Source: Deltaproteobacteria bacterium
GTDB taxonomy: Bacteria; Desulfobacterota; GWC2-55-46
Assembly (NCBI GenBank): GCA_016182655.1
Contig: JACPGB010000015.1
Span: 1-40,543, forward strand
Direction of reading: 5' to 3'
DNA length: 40,543 nucleotides
A model generated the notes under the pieces. That model was not told where the DNA came from and made no database searches. It saw nothing but the letters and a program-made list of their open reading frames with translations. Both the position numbers and the translations under genes were made by a program. Shown here in pieces: positions 7,078 to 15,316 of the stretch. How positions within the stretch are numbered: the stretch's first letter is position 1; every line of letters starts with the position of its first letter.

Positions 7078-9192
7078 ATGAATGACGGCGTATCTATCAT
7101 AAAGAGCGTATGCAGGGTCTGCCACGGCGGTTGCGGCGTCCTCGTCCATGTCAAGGACGGCAAGGTCGTGAAAGTCAAGGGGGACCCCGAGTCCCCTATG
7201 AACCAGGGCTGGATGTGCCCCAAGGGCGTATTCTCGCCGGACATCGCAAACCACCCGGACAGGCTCAAATACCCGCTACGGAGAAAGGGCAATAGGGGCT
7301 CAGGTGTTTGGGAACGCATATCGTGGGACGAAGCGCTCTCCGAGATCTCGGCAAAGGTCGGCGCGATAAGAAATGAGACGGGGCCTGAATCCGTCGCGCT
7401 CGGGCAGGGCACAGGCAGGCACCACTACATGCATGTGGTGCGGTTCGCGAACCAGCTCGGCACGCCTAACTGGTATGAGCCGGGGCTCGCGCAGTGCTTC
7501 ATACCGAGGATAACCGTAAGCAACCTAACATACGGCGGCTTTGTCGTAGGCGACTATTACGGAGAGGTCGCGCCCAAATGCATATTATTCTGGGCCCACA
7601 ACCCGCTCATTACCGGCCCGGACGGCGAGCTCGCGCCATCTGTAAAGAGGGCGCTCGACAAGGGTTGCGTATCAATCGCAATCGACCCCCGGAGGACCGA
7701 GACGGCGAAGAGGTGTAACCAGTGGCTCGCCGTAAGGCCGGGGACCGACGCCGCGCTCGCGCTCGCCATGATAAACACCATCGTTAGCGATGGTCTCCAT
7801 GACAGGGAATTCGTCGAAAAGTGGACCGTAGGGTTCGAGGAATTAAAGAAACACGTCGAGCCTTTTACGCCCGCGTGGGCAGAGCCGATCACGACCATCC
7901 CCGCGGCATCGATTGTCGAGGCCGCTCGCACCTACGCGACGAACAAGCCCGCTATTCTTGAATGGGGGCTTGGATTGGAGCAGAATTACAACTCCCTCCA
8001 GACCGTAAGGGCCGTGGCGTTGCTCCGCGCCATCACCGGAAACCTCGATGTGCCGGGCGGCGACATACTCGGCATGAATGTCATAAGGAGCTATCCGACC
8101 CTAAAGGACAAGCTCCCGGAGGGCATGGGGAAAAAAAGGCTCGGGTCGGATGAGTTCAAGCTTCTTGGCGGCTGGCGGGCATTCATGCCGTCTGCGCACA
8201 TACCTGCGCTCTTCACCGCCATGAGGACGGGAGACCCGTACAGGGTAAGGGCGTTACTCATATTCGGTAACAACCCGCTTGCGACAGTCGCAAATTCGAA
8301 AGAGGTATATGAGAGTCTGAAGGCGCTCGACCTCCTTGTCGTGACAGACCTATTCATGACGCCTACGGCCGCCATCGCCGACTATGTGCTCCCTGCCGCG
8401 TTCTGGACGGAGACGAGACAGGTCATCGGTTATCCGCTGGTCGTCGAGAACATGGTCATGGCTCAACCAGCTATTACGCAAGTCGGCGAGTGCAGGCAGG
8501 ACGAGTGGATAATGGACGAGCTCGCAAAGAGGCTGGAGCTCCCCGGCGCTGGAGAAGGCATTGACGAGGTCATGGACTATCAGTTGGAGCCTCTGGGTGT
8601 AAAATACGACGACCTTGTAAAGACCGTCTGCAAGCACCCTCCTCACGAATATAGAAGGCATGAAAAAGGGGGCTTCCGGACGCCTTCGCGGAAGGTCGAG
8701 CTATTCTGTAAGACACTCGAGCGGATGGGGTACGACGGCTTCCCTACGTTCAAGGAGCCGCCTGAAAGCCCGTTATCCGCGCCTGACCTTTCGAAAGAAT
8801 TTCCGTACATATTGATAACCGGCGCGAGAAGGCTCGAGTTCTTCCACAGCGAACACAGGCAGGTAAGAGCGCTACGCGAATTGAAGCCGGACCCCGAGGT
8901 CGAATTGCACACCGAGGCCGCCCGCTCTCTCGGCATCGCAAACGGCGACTGGGTGAGGGTGTCGTCCCCGCGCGGCTCCATAAGGATGAGGGCGCGCGTG
9001 ACCGACGACATACACCCGCGAGTGGTGAGTGTCGAGCACGGGTGGTGGTTCCCGGAAAAGACGGGCCCCGAGTTCGGCGTGTTCGAATCGAACGCGAATT
9101 GCCTTACGAACAACAAGCCGCCGTACGACCCCGGCTTCGGCTCTTATCAATTGAGGGGCCTACTCTGCAAGGTGGAAAAGGAGAATAGTTGA
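7078..9192 (+). CDS. Molybdopterin (Mo/W) oxidoreductase, acetylene-hydratase-like branch
   Basis: A 704-residue bis-MGD enzyme of the DMSO-reductase superfamily. The N-terminal [4Fe-4S] ligands are C12, C15, C19 and C47, followed by K49. A Cys in LAQCFIPR (C140) sits where the metal-ligand Cys lies in this branch. Other family motifs are WERISWDEAL, IDPRRTETA, PGTDAALALAMIN, and GNNPLATVAN with MTPTAAIADYVLP. The C-terminal molybdopterin-binding domain has EFPYILITGARR and HTEAARSLGIANGDWV. By memory the closest pattern is tungsten acetylene hydratase of Pelobacter and its many uncharacterised relatives. The active-site Asp after the second cluster Cys of that enzyme is His16 here, which argues against acetylene hydration. 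No Tat signal is seen, so it should be cytoplasmic. No iron-sulfur or membrane subunit is encoded next to it. Confidence 0.88.
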   Translation: MNDGVSIIKSVCRVCHGGCGVLVHVKDGKVVKVKGDPESPMNQGWMCPKGVFSPDIANHPDRLKYPLRRKGNRGSGVWERISWDEALSEISAKVGAIRNETGPESVALGQGTGRHHYMHVVRFANQLGTPNWYEPGLAQCFIPRITVSNLTYGGFVVGDYYGEVAPKCILFWAHNPLITGPDGELAPSVKRALDKGCVSIAIDPRRTETAKRCNQWLAVRPGTDAALALAMINTIVSDGLHDREFVEKWTVGFEELKKHVEPFTPAWAEPITTIPAASIVEAARTYATNKPAILEWGLGLEQNYNSLQTVRAVALLRAITGNLDVPGGDILGMNVIRSYPTLKDKLPEGMGKKRLGSDEFKLLGGWRAFMPSAHIPALFTAMRTGDPYRVRALLIFGNNPLATVANSKEVYESLKALDLLVVTDLFMTPTAAIADYVLPAAFWTETRQVIGYPLVVENMVMAQPAITQVGECRQDEWIMDELAKRLELPGAGEGIDEVMDYQLEPLGVKYDDLVKTVCKHPPHEYRRHEKGGFRTPSRKVELFCKTLERMGYDGFPTFKEPPESPLSAPDLSKEFPYILITGARRLEFFHSEHRQVRALRELKPDPEVELHTEAARSLGIANGDWVRVSSPRGSIRMRARVTDDIHPRVVSVEHGWWFPEKTGPEFGVFESNANCLTNNKPPYDPGFGSYQLRGLLCKVEKENS

Positions 9193-10541
9193 CGATGGAT
9201 CCATCTAACAAGGTATTCGTACTCGGCATAGACGGCGCGCCGCAAACGCTTCTTTCGGAGTATATGGCTGAAGGCGTCATGCCGAACCTCAAAAAGATAC
9301 TCTCAGGCGGCTACAGCCTCCACCAGATGGATGCGTCCATTCCTGACGTCTCGTCGACCTCGTGGACCTCGTTCATGACCGGCGTAAACCCCGGAGAGCA
9401 CGGCATATACGGATTTATGGAGCTCGCTCCGAATACCTACAGGATGACCTTCCCGAACTACGCCTCCATCAAGGCCCCGGCGCTATGGGACATGATCGGA
9501 GGCACTTCAGGCGCGAAGTCATCGACCCTCGCCGAAAAGTTCAAGGGGCGCGTGCCGAATGACTTGCGCTCCATCGTCCTCAACATGCCCGAGACCTTCC
9601 CGGCGCCGCGACTTAACGGAGTCCTCACTGCCGGGTTCGTCTGCCCGGACCTCAAGAAAGGGACCTATCCGGACTCGGCCTACGAGTACCTCCGCTCCAT
9701 AAATTACATCATGGATATAGAGGCCTCTAACGCATCGGATAAGCCGGACGCGTTTTTCGACGAGGCCCTGTTTGCGCTCAACAAAAGGGCCGAGGCCTTC
9801 ACGCACTTCATGGACAAGGAACGGTGGGACCTCTTCATCGGGGTCGTCACCGAGACCGACAGGCTACACCACTTTTTTTTCGACGCGGCAAGGGACAAAG
9901 CGCATAAATACCACGAGAGATTCGTCTTCTTTTACTCGCGGATGGATGATATGATCGGGAGGGTTTTCGAGAGGTTCATGGACGCAACCGGCGGCCAGGG
10001 TTTGTTCATGACCATGTCGGACCACGGCTTCGCGCCGATAAGGAAAGAGGTCTACCTTAACAGGCTCTTCGTCGAGAAGGGGCTACTGACATTAGACCCC
10101 GCCCGCGAGTACTTCGAGCAGATAGGGCAGGGCTCCAAGGCCTTTGTCATGGACCCGGGAAGGATCTACATCAACCTCGAGGGCAGATACCCCGGCGGCG
10201 CTGTTGCGGCCTCTGAAAAGAACGCGGTCGCAAATGAAATAAAAACCCTCCTCCTGGACCTAAAGGACAGCGACGGGAACGCCGTAATAAAGAGGGTGTT
10301 TGAGGCGGCCGAGCTCTACTCGGGCCCTGAAGCCGGGCGCGCGCCCGACCTCGTGGCAGTAGGCAACGACGGCTTCGACATAAAGGGAAATATAAAAAAG
10401 CCCGAGGTCTTCGGGACCTCGCACTTCAGGGGCATGCACACCCGGCATGACGCCCACTGCGTCCTGCCCTCGGGCGCGGCTATCCCCGAAAGGCTCCACA
10501 TAGAAAACCTCGCAGGCATCATACTCGAAAGATTCATTTAA
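9189..10541 (+). CDS. Alkaline-phosphatase-superfamily phosphodiesterase/nucleotide pyrophosphatase
   Basis: A protein of about 450 residues in the type I phosphodiesterase/nucleotide pyrophosphatase family. Visible metal and nucleophile motifs are VLGIDGAP (first metal Asp), the nucleophile region SSTSWTSFMTG with NPGEHGIYGF, VVTETDRLHHFFF, MSDHGFAPIRKEVYLNRLF, and MHTRHDAHC near the end. It has no signal peptide, so it is likely cytoplasmic. The start is uncertain: a TTG at 9189 overlaps the stop of the previous gene and sits 5 nt after AAGGAG, while an ATG at 9195 is 11 nt away. Both give nearly the same protein. cysD follows after 9 nt. It could hydrolyse or transfer a phospho- or sulfo-nucleotide, or act on a lipid-linked phosphodiester; the substrate is not evident. 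Confidence 0.85.
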   Translation: MTMDPSNKVFVLGIDGAPQTLLSEYMAEGVMPNLKKILSGGYSLHQMDASIPDVSSTSWTSFMTGVNPGEHGIYGFMELAPNTYRMTFPNYASIKAPALWDMIGGTSGAKSSTLAEKFKGRVPNDLRSIVLNMPETFPAPRLNGVLTAGFVCPDLKKGTYPDSAYEYLRSINYIMDIEASNASDKPDAFFDEALFALNKRAEAFTHFMDKERWDLFIGVVTETDRLHHFFFDAARDKAHKYHERFVFFYSRMDDMIGRVFERFMDATGGQGLFMTMSDHGFAPIRKEVYLNRLFVEKGLLTLDPAREYFEQIGQGSKAFVMDPGRIYINLEGRYPGGAVAASEKNAVANEIKTLLLDLKDSDGNAVIKRVFEAAELYSGPEAGRAPDLVAVGNDGFDIKGNIKKPEVFGTSHFRGMHTRHDAHCVLPSGAAIPERLHIENLAGIILERFI

Positions 10542-10550
10542 GGAGCAGAT

Positions 10551-11354
10551 ATGGACCACCTTACCGCTCTTGAGAACAAATCGATATTCATCATCAGGGA
10601 GGCCTACTACAGGTTCCGGAACATCGCCATGCTCTGGTCGGTCGGCAAGGACTCGACGACCCTCCTCTGGCTCGTAAGAAAGGCCTTTTTCGGAGAGGTC
10701 CCGTTCCCGGTCATACACATCGACACGACCTACAAGTTCCCGGAGATGTACAGGTTCAGGGACGAGTACGCGAAGAAGTGGGGATTGAACCTCATCGTCG
10801 GCAGGAACGAAGGGCAGGTAGAGGCGGGCATGGGTCCGGGCAAGGGGACGAAGCTCGACTGCTGCAACGAGCTCAAGACCAACGCCCTTAAGCGGATAAT
10901 CGAGAAGAACGGCTTCAAGGGGCTTCTTCTCGGCATCAGGCGCGACGAGCACGGGATAAGGGCGAAGGAGAGGGTGTTCTCGCCAAGGGATGAGAACTTC
11001 AAGTGGGACTACGAAGACCAGCCGGCGGAATTGTGGGACCAGTACAAGTCCACGGCCGCCGAGGACAACCACTTCAGGGTACACCCGATACTCCACATGA
11101 CCGAGCTCGACATCTGGAAGTACATAAAGCGGGAGAATATCCCTCTGACCGAGCTGTACTTAAGCAAGAGCGGCAAAAGGTACCGCTCGATCGGGTGCGC
11201 GCCGTGCTGTAGCCCTATCGACTCTAACGCGTCGAATGTGGATGAGATAATAGCCGAGCTCGAGTCATCGCACACCTCCGAGCGCGCCGGAAGGGCGCAG
11301 GACAAGGAGGACGCGTATACGATGCAGAAACTGCGTTCGTTAGGTTACATGTAA
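10551..11354 (+). CDS. cysD: Sulfate adenylyltransferase subunit 2 (CysD)
   Basis: A 267-residue PP-loop ATP pyrophosphatase. The loop is WSVGKDSTT (residues 29-37), the form typical of CysD rather than APS/PAPS reductase. FPVIHIDTTYKFPEMY, the HPILHMTELDIWKYI block, YRSIGCAPC, and SERAGRAQDKEDAYTMQKL at the C-terminus all fit CysD. With CysN it makes adenosine 5'-phosphosulfate (APS) from ATP and sulfate in the cytoplasm, driven by GTP hydrolysis. AAGGAGC lies just ahead of the ATG. It is separated from cysN by 162 nt that are largely one 120-nt repeat, so the usual tight cysD-cysN coupling is broken here. Confidence 0.94.
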   Translation: MDHLTALENKSIFIIREAYYRFRNIAMLWSVGKDSTTLLWLVRKAFFGEVPFPVIHIDTTYKFPEMYRFRDEYAKKWGLNLIVGRNEGQVEAGMGPGKGTKLDCCNELKTNALKRIIEKNGFKGLLLGIRRDEHGIRAKERVFSPRDENFKWDYEDQPAELWDQYKSTAAEDNHFRVHPILHMTELDIWKYIKRENIPLTELYLSKSGKRYRSIGCAPCCSPIDSNASNVDEIIAELESSHTSERAGRAQDKEDAYTMQKLRSLGYM

Positions 11355-11383
11355 TTTAGCTTCAAAGACTCAAATTTTGTTCA

Positions 11384-11503
11384 GGCTGCTCAAAAAGCTC
11401 CAGATGCGAGGCGTCGAGGAGCGAGTCGTGAGGCGTACTTTAGTATGTACGCCGCAAGGACGAGCGACGAAGACAACAAAGCAGATGGAATTTTTCAGCA
11501 GCC
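11384..11503. repeat. 120-nt MITE-like repeat, copy A (between cysD and cysN)
   Basis: It matches 34275-34394 over its full 120 nt with about six substitutions and no gaps. Its ends are imperfect inverted repeats (GGCTGCT...AAAAA at the left; TTTTTCAGCAGCC at the right). An internal palindrome GGCGTAC / GTACGCC encloses an 8-nt loop. The right end is only a few bases before the Shine-Dalgarno sequence of cysN. I know similar elements as dispersed repeats in deltaproteobacterial genomes. It encodes no transposase, so mobility would need help in trans. Confidence 0.85.
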
Positions 11504-11516
11504 TGAGGGAGGAATA

Positions 11517-12737
11517 ATGGAAGATAGGTCGCTTCACATAGTCATCGTCGGCTCGGTCGACCACGGAAAGTCGACACTGATAGGCAGGCTGTTTTTTGAT
11601 TCCGGGTCCCTGCCTCCCGAGAAGCTTGAAGAGATCAAAAGGGTCTGCGCGGAGCTTGGCCGCCCCCTTGAGTTCGCCTATGTCATGGACAATCTCGAAG
11701 AGGAGAGGACGAGGGGCATCACCATCGACATCGCGCACACCTTCTTCACGACCACGAAGAGAAAGTACGTGATTATCGACGCGCCCGGCCACAAGGAGTT
11801 TTTGAAGAACATGATAAGCGGCTCATCCCAGGCAGAGGCCGCCATCCTCCTCGTCGAGACGACCCGGGGCATTCAGGAGCAGACGCTCCGCCACTGCTAC
11901 ATATTGAGCCTCCTCGGCATCAAGCAGGTCGCGGTGACGGTAAACAAGATGGACCTCGCGGGATACTCGGAAGCGGCTTTCCTCGACCTGAAAAAGAAGA
12001 TCGAGGAGGTCACGGCAAAGTACGGGATAACTCCATCGTACATCATACCTATATCCGCGATGGAAGGGGAGAACGTCGCCAAAAGGAGCGAGAAGCTCTC
12101 CTGGTACAAGGGGCCGACCGTCCTTGAGGCGCTGGATTCCTTCGAAGCTATGAGGATCGAGGAAAAGGGCGCGAGGTTCCCCGTGCAGGACATCTATGAA
12201 ATAGCCGGAAAAAAGATAGTCGCGGGGCGCATCGAGGCAGGGACCTTGAGAGAGGGGCAGGAGCTATGGGTCCTCCCCGGAAAAACAAAGGCGAAGGTCG
12301 CATGCATAAAGAAGTACCTTGAGCCTGATTTGAATGAGGCGCGCGTAGGAGAGTGCGTGGGCCTCGTCCTCGACGGCGCTGATGTGAAAAGGGGAGATAT
12401 CCTGTCCGAGAGCCTCGCCCCGTCGATCACGACGACGGTCCACGCGAACATCTTCTGGATGATAGACAAGGACTACAGGTTGGGGATACCGCTCACCTTC
12501 AAATGCGCCACACAGGAGGCGAGGGGAAAGATAGAGAGGATCAGGAGGAGGTTCGACCCGGCCTCCGAGAGCGACGCCGTAACGGACGCCGACAAGATCA
12601 GCCAGGCCGAGGTAGCCGAAGTCGACATCACCTTGAGCGCGGAAGTGGCCATCGAGAAATTCTCCGACATACCCGAGCTCGGCAGGTTCGTATTAGAGCA
12701 CGAGGGACACCCGGTAGCCGGAGGGATCATCATTTAA
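11517..12737 (+). CDS. cysN: Sulfate adenylyltransferase subunit 1 (CysN), GTPase
   Basis: A 406-residue translation-factor-type GTPase. G1 is GSVDHGKST (residues 12-20), followed by the switch region RTRGITIDIAH, G3 DAPGHKEFL, and G4 NKMD. EF-Tu-like beta-barrel domains 2 and 3 follow. It couples GTP hydrolysis to APS synthesis by CysD. The ATG follows GGGAGGAATA; an in-frame extension back to 11445 would translate the 120-nt repeat and is not credible. The protein stops after the barrel domains, so there is no fused APS kinase (CysC) as in NodQ. No free CysC, and no APS reductase, is present in the window. The APS fate (assimilation or sulfation of a glycan) is therefore open. Confidence 0.93.
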   Translation: MEDRSLHIVIVGSVDHGKSTLIGRLFFDSGSLPPEKLEEIKRVCAELGRPLEFAYVMDNLEEERTRGITIDIAHTFFTTTKRKYVIIDAPGHKEFLKNMISGSSQAEAAILLVETTRGIQEQTLRHCYILSLLGIKQVAVTVNKMDLAGYSEAAFLDLKKKIEEVTAKYGITPSYIIPISAMEGENVAKRSEKLSWYKGPTVLEALDSFEAMRIEEKGARFPVQDIYEIAGKKIVAGRIEAGTLREGQELWVLPGKTKAKVACIKKYLEPDLNEARVGECVGLVLDGADVKRGDILSESLAPSITTTVHANIFWMIDKDYRLGIPLTFKCATQEARGKIERIRRRFDPASESDAVTDADKISQAEVAEVDITLSAEVAIEKFSDIPELGRFVLEHEGHPVAGGIII

Positions 12738-12792
12738 CCTTCGGAGGAGTTCACGGTTCCGCCATATCAAATGAGATTTACATTACAAGTCA

Positions 12793-12820
12793 GGCGGGGT
12801 CTTACGACCCCGCCTTTTTT
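12793..12820 (+). terminator. Strong rho-independent terminator after cysN
   Basis: A perfect 9-bp stem GGCGGGGTC / GACCCCGCC with loop TTAC is followed by six T residues. It lies 55 nt after the cysN stop and 12 nt before the end of the convergent PLD gene. It ends the cysDN transcript. On the minus strand the hairpin is not followed by a T-run, so it acts in one direction. Confidence 0.93.
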
Positions 12821-12831
12821 ATGGATGAGCC

Positions 12832-14373
12832 CTACCCGGTCTTCTTAAGGAACCAGTTTCTGAAGAGCGTCATCCCTTCGGTAAAGATATAGCCTACATT
12901 TGGAGATATGAGTTCGAAGATATTCTCCTCTATTATTGTCTTCTCAGGGTCAAGAAGCATATCGTTAAGAAGCTTCAAGACGCTCAAGTCCTCGAAGTAC
13001 GCTTCCATGCCGTGTTTTTCAAGCCTGTAGGCGCCGTTGTCCGCAAGCCGGTCCAGATAGTCCACAAGCCCGGCCGGCGAATCAAGCCTTTCCATCTCCA
13101 CGGCGTTCTCGAAACCCAGGTGCTCGGCAAGGAGGCTCGCCCTTACTCGCCGTATCGACCCTGCAAGCGCGCGGTTGCGTCGGGAAACAGCCTCGAACGA
13201 TATATTGAGCTCGGAGTCCAGCCCCATCGACCTGTTCGTTACGTTGGCCGAGCCGATGGTCACGAACCTGTCGTCGACTATCAGTATCTTCGAGTGTATG
13301 TAGACAGGGGCCTTCTTGTCGTCCGGGCCTCTCGCGGCCGGGTAGTAGACGCCCATCGAGTGGCCGTATTTCCGTGCAAAAGACTTGAGCGAGTTTAGAA
13401 GCCTCGATTGCGTCACGCCGATGGAGGCCTCCTCCATTATGCCGTGAGGACGTTCAGGGATGATGATGACTATCTCCAGCTTCGGCCTCGTTGCCTCCGC
13501 CATCCTCTCCATGAGCGCCAGGAAGACCGCGTATGAGCTGAAGTACTGGTTCTCGATAAATACGAGTTTTTCAGCGGCCCTTATGGCGTCGATGTGGAGG
13601 CGGCGGATCTCTCTAACCTCCGTTTGCGGGGAGGGAAGAGTCTGCGCCTGCGTAAGGGAGAGCGCCGCGCGCGAGGCCGGTATCTCCATGCCCCTTGAGC
13701 CGGCCGGAAGTATGAAGCCGTCGTCCGGGCCGTCAGGGTCTATCTCGGTGCCGGTGGCATCCCTCCAGCGCGCGGCGAAGATAGCGGCGAGGTCGTTAAC
13801 GAGCGGGCCGGTGACATATGCCTGGGTGTCATGGTATGGCACGTAGCCCCTGCCGTCCGGGTTTACGCGCTCCCTGTTCTCCGCGTTGTGGGACCTGTCG
13901 TCCCACCTCCCTGAGCAGATGTCCATGCCGCCGAGGAAGGCGACGGAGCGGTCTATTACCGCGAACTTCTGGTGCTGGCTCGCGCCTATGGGGTGGCGGC
14001 CGTCGAACCTGAAGAAGAGGCGCTCGTTGGTCGACCAGTTGAAGACCCACTCCTGCATCCATTGGCGCTCGAGCATGAAGACGAGGCTGAAGTCCCAGGC
14101 GAGCATGTAGACCCGGAGCTCTTTTCTCTCCCTGCATAGCCCGTCGAGGAAGCTTAGGAACGGGTATCCCCCGCCGTGTCTCCGCGCGTCCGCCCCGCGA
14201 AGCAGCGCGACCTCGCTGTCGAACTGCCAGCCCGAGATGAGGATCTGTTTTTTCGCCTGGACGGCCGCCAGATAGAAGGCGCGGTAGTACTCCTCGCCGT
14301 CTATGAGAAGTCCTGCCTTTCCGACGGATCTAAGCGCGCGGCAGTTCTCCCCGGGCTTGAGGATGCGCCTCAC
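12832..14373 (-). CDS. Phospholipase D family protein (cardiolipin-synthase-like)
   Basis: A 513-residue protein with two HKD catalytic motifs: H134/K136/D141 (HQKFAVID) and H360/K362/D367 (HSKILIVDD), each followed by a GG or GS turn (AFLGGMD, IGSANVTNRSMGLDSE). This is the layout of bacterial phospholipase D and cardiolipin synthase-like enzymes, which transfer or hydrolyse phosphatidyl groups. There is no N-terminal membrane pair of the ClsA type. The first 120 residues contain ISGWQFDSE, common in PLD proteins that pair with a DedA/TVP38 domain. The GTG start lies 22 nt after the EEP gene on the same strand. The TVP38-like gene diverges just beyond, and fusions of these three domain types are known, so a shared lipid role is plausible. 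Confidence 0.88.
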   Translation of the reverse strand: MRRILKPGENCRALRSVGKAGLLIDGEEYYRAFYLAAVQAKKQILISGWQFDSEVALLRGADARRHGGGYPFLSFLDGLCRERKELRVYMLAWDFSLVFMLERQWMQEWVFNWSTNERLFFRFDGRHPIGASQHQKFAVIDRSVAFLGGMDICSGRWDDRSHNAENRERVNPDGRGYVPYHDTQAYVTGPLVNDLAAIFAARWRDATGTEIDPDGPDDGFILPAGSRGMEIPASRAALSLTQAQTLPSPQTEVREIRRLHIDAIRAAEKLVFIENQYFSSYAVFLALMERMAEATRPKLEIVIIIPERPHGIMEEASIGVTQSRLLNSLKSFARKYGHSMGVYYPAARGPDDKKAPVYIHSKILIVDDRFVTIGSANVTNRSMGLDSELNISFEAVSRRNRALAGSIRRVRASLLAEHLGFENAVEMERLDSPAGLVDYLDRLADNGAYRLEKHGMEAYFEDLSVLKLLNDMLLDPEKTIIEENIFELISPNVGYIFTEGMTLFRNWFLKKTG

Positions 14374-14395
14374 GGGCGGCTCCGGATAACGGAAG

Positions 14396-15133
14396 TTATA
14401 TCACGGTAAGGTCGGCTATGAGCGGCAGGTGGTCCGAGGCCTCGGCGGTCCTGTGCGTGCGCGGAACGTCCGCATACTCGACTGAGAGCCCGGTACTTGC
14501 GAATATGTGGTCGATCCTCGCGAAAGGGAGCCTGCTCGGATAGGTGGAAAGGGGCTTTCCGCCTTTTATCGACAGTTGAACGTCCGAAAGGGTCCGGCTG
14601 AACTTCCTGTAGACGGATGAGAAGGGGAACGAGTTCATGTCCCCGCAGATGATCAAGGGTCGGGAGCACCCCTCGTGCGACGCCCAGTCGCACCCCAGAA
14701 GCGCCTCGGCCTGAAGTCGTTTCTCCCTCCAGTGTAGCCCGAGATGCGTGTTTATGACTTGCAGATGGACGCCCCCGATGTCCACAGACGCCCAGAGCGC
14801 GCCGCGTGATTCGAGGCTTATCCACCTGAACGTAGGGAGCGGTCCCGCCCTGACGAGCCTCGACGGCAGTCTGCTCAAGATGGCTATCCCGTACTTCTCC
14901 TCCTCCACTTCCATCGCGGCGTGGAAGTGGAAGTCCATCTCGAGATACTTCGCGATCTCCCGGGCCTGATGGGCGTGGTTCGTGCGGGCCCTGTTGGCGT
15001 CGAGCTCCTGGAGGGCGACGATGTCCGGCGAGTAGCGCGCTATTATATCGGCTATCCTGTACGGGGATATTATCCCGTCGGACCCGATACAACTGTGCGC
15101 GTTGTAGGTCATTATGCGTATTTTTGCGGCCAT
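14396..15133 (-). CDS. Endonuclease/exonuclease/phosphatase (EEP) family protein
   Basis: A protein of about 245 residues with the full EEP signature: MTYNAHSCIG, VALQELDANR (metal-binding Glu), INTHLGLHW, CGDMNSFPFS, ARIDHIFAS and the closing ASDHLPLIADL. The family cuts phosphodiesters in DNA, RNA, inositol phosphates or sphingolipids. No signal peptide is seen. A start 18 nt upstream (15151) is possible, but it would coincide with the transcription start predicted from the TATAAT at 15156-15161, so the MAAKIRIM start is preferred. There is no Shine-Dalgarno sequence. The gene is followed after 22 nt by the PLD gene. Given PLD and TVP38 neighbours, a phospholipid or phosphodiester substrate is a reasonable guess. 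Confidence 0.87.
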   Translation of the reverse strand: MAAKIRIMTYNAHSCIGSDGIISPYRIADIIARYSPDIVALQELDANRARTNHAHQAREIAKYLEMDFHFHAAMEVEEEKYGIAILSRLPSRLVRAGPLPTFRWISLESRGALWASVDIGGVHLQVINTHLGLHWREKRLQAEALLGCDWASHEGCSRPLIICGDMNSFPFSSVYRKFSRTLSDVQLSIKGGKPLSTYPSRLPFARIDHIFASTGLSVEYADVPRTHRTAEASDHLPLIADLTVI

Positions 15134-15155
15134 TTTTAATAAAAGATACATTCAT

Positions 15156-15185
15156 ATTATACATGTGTAGTGGCGCCTTGCTCAA
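15156..15185 (-). promoter_or_regulatory. Predicted sigma70-type promoter for the EEP-PLD pair
   Basis: On the minus strand TTGAGC (15185-15180) and TATAAT (15161-15156) are separated by 18 nt. The predicted start near 15149 gives a leader of about 16 nt before the ATG at 15133. The -10 is a full consensus match. Confidence 0.5.
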
Positions 15186-15316
15186 GGAATAAGAACGGTC
15201 CGGCCTCATTTGCGAAAAGAAAAAACGGGTGCTAACCTCAATGGAAGCCCGGGGGTCCGCCCGCGATCGTCCGCGTTCACTTCAACGCCCCGGTTTGCCC
15301 TGGTGCACGGAGGCCC

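Noticed and set aside
10260-11096. 278-codon open frame on the minus strand opposite the AlkP-type gene and cysD
   Set aside because: Antisense to two clear families and without any motif.
11445-11516. N-terminal extension of CysN upstream of 11517
   Set aside because: It would translate the 120-nt repeat (MYAARTSDEDNKADG); the same peptide arises from copy B at 34275 next to an unrelated gene, so it is repeat-derived.
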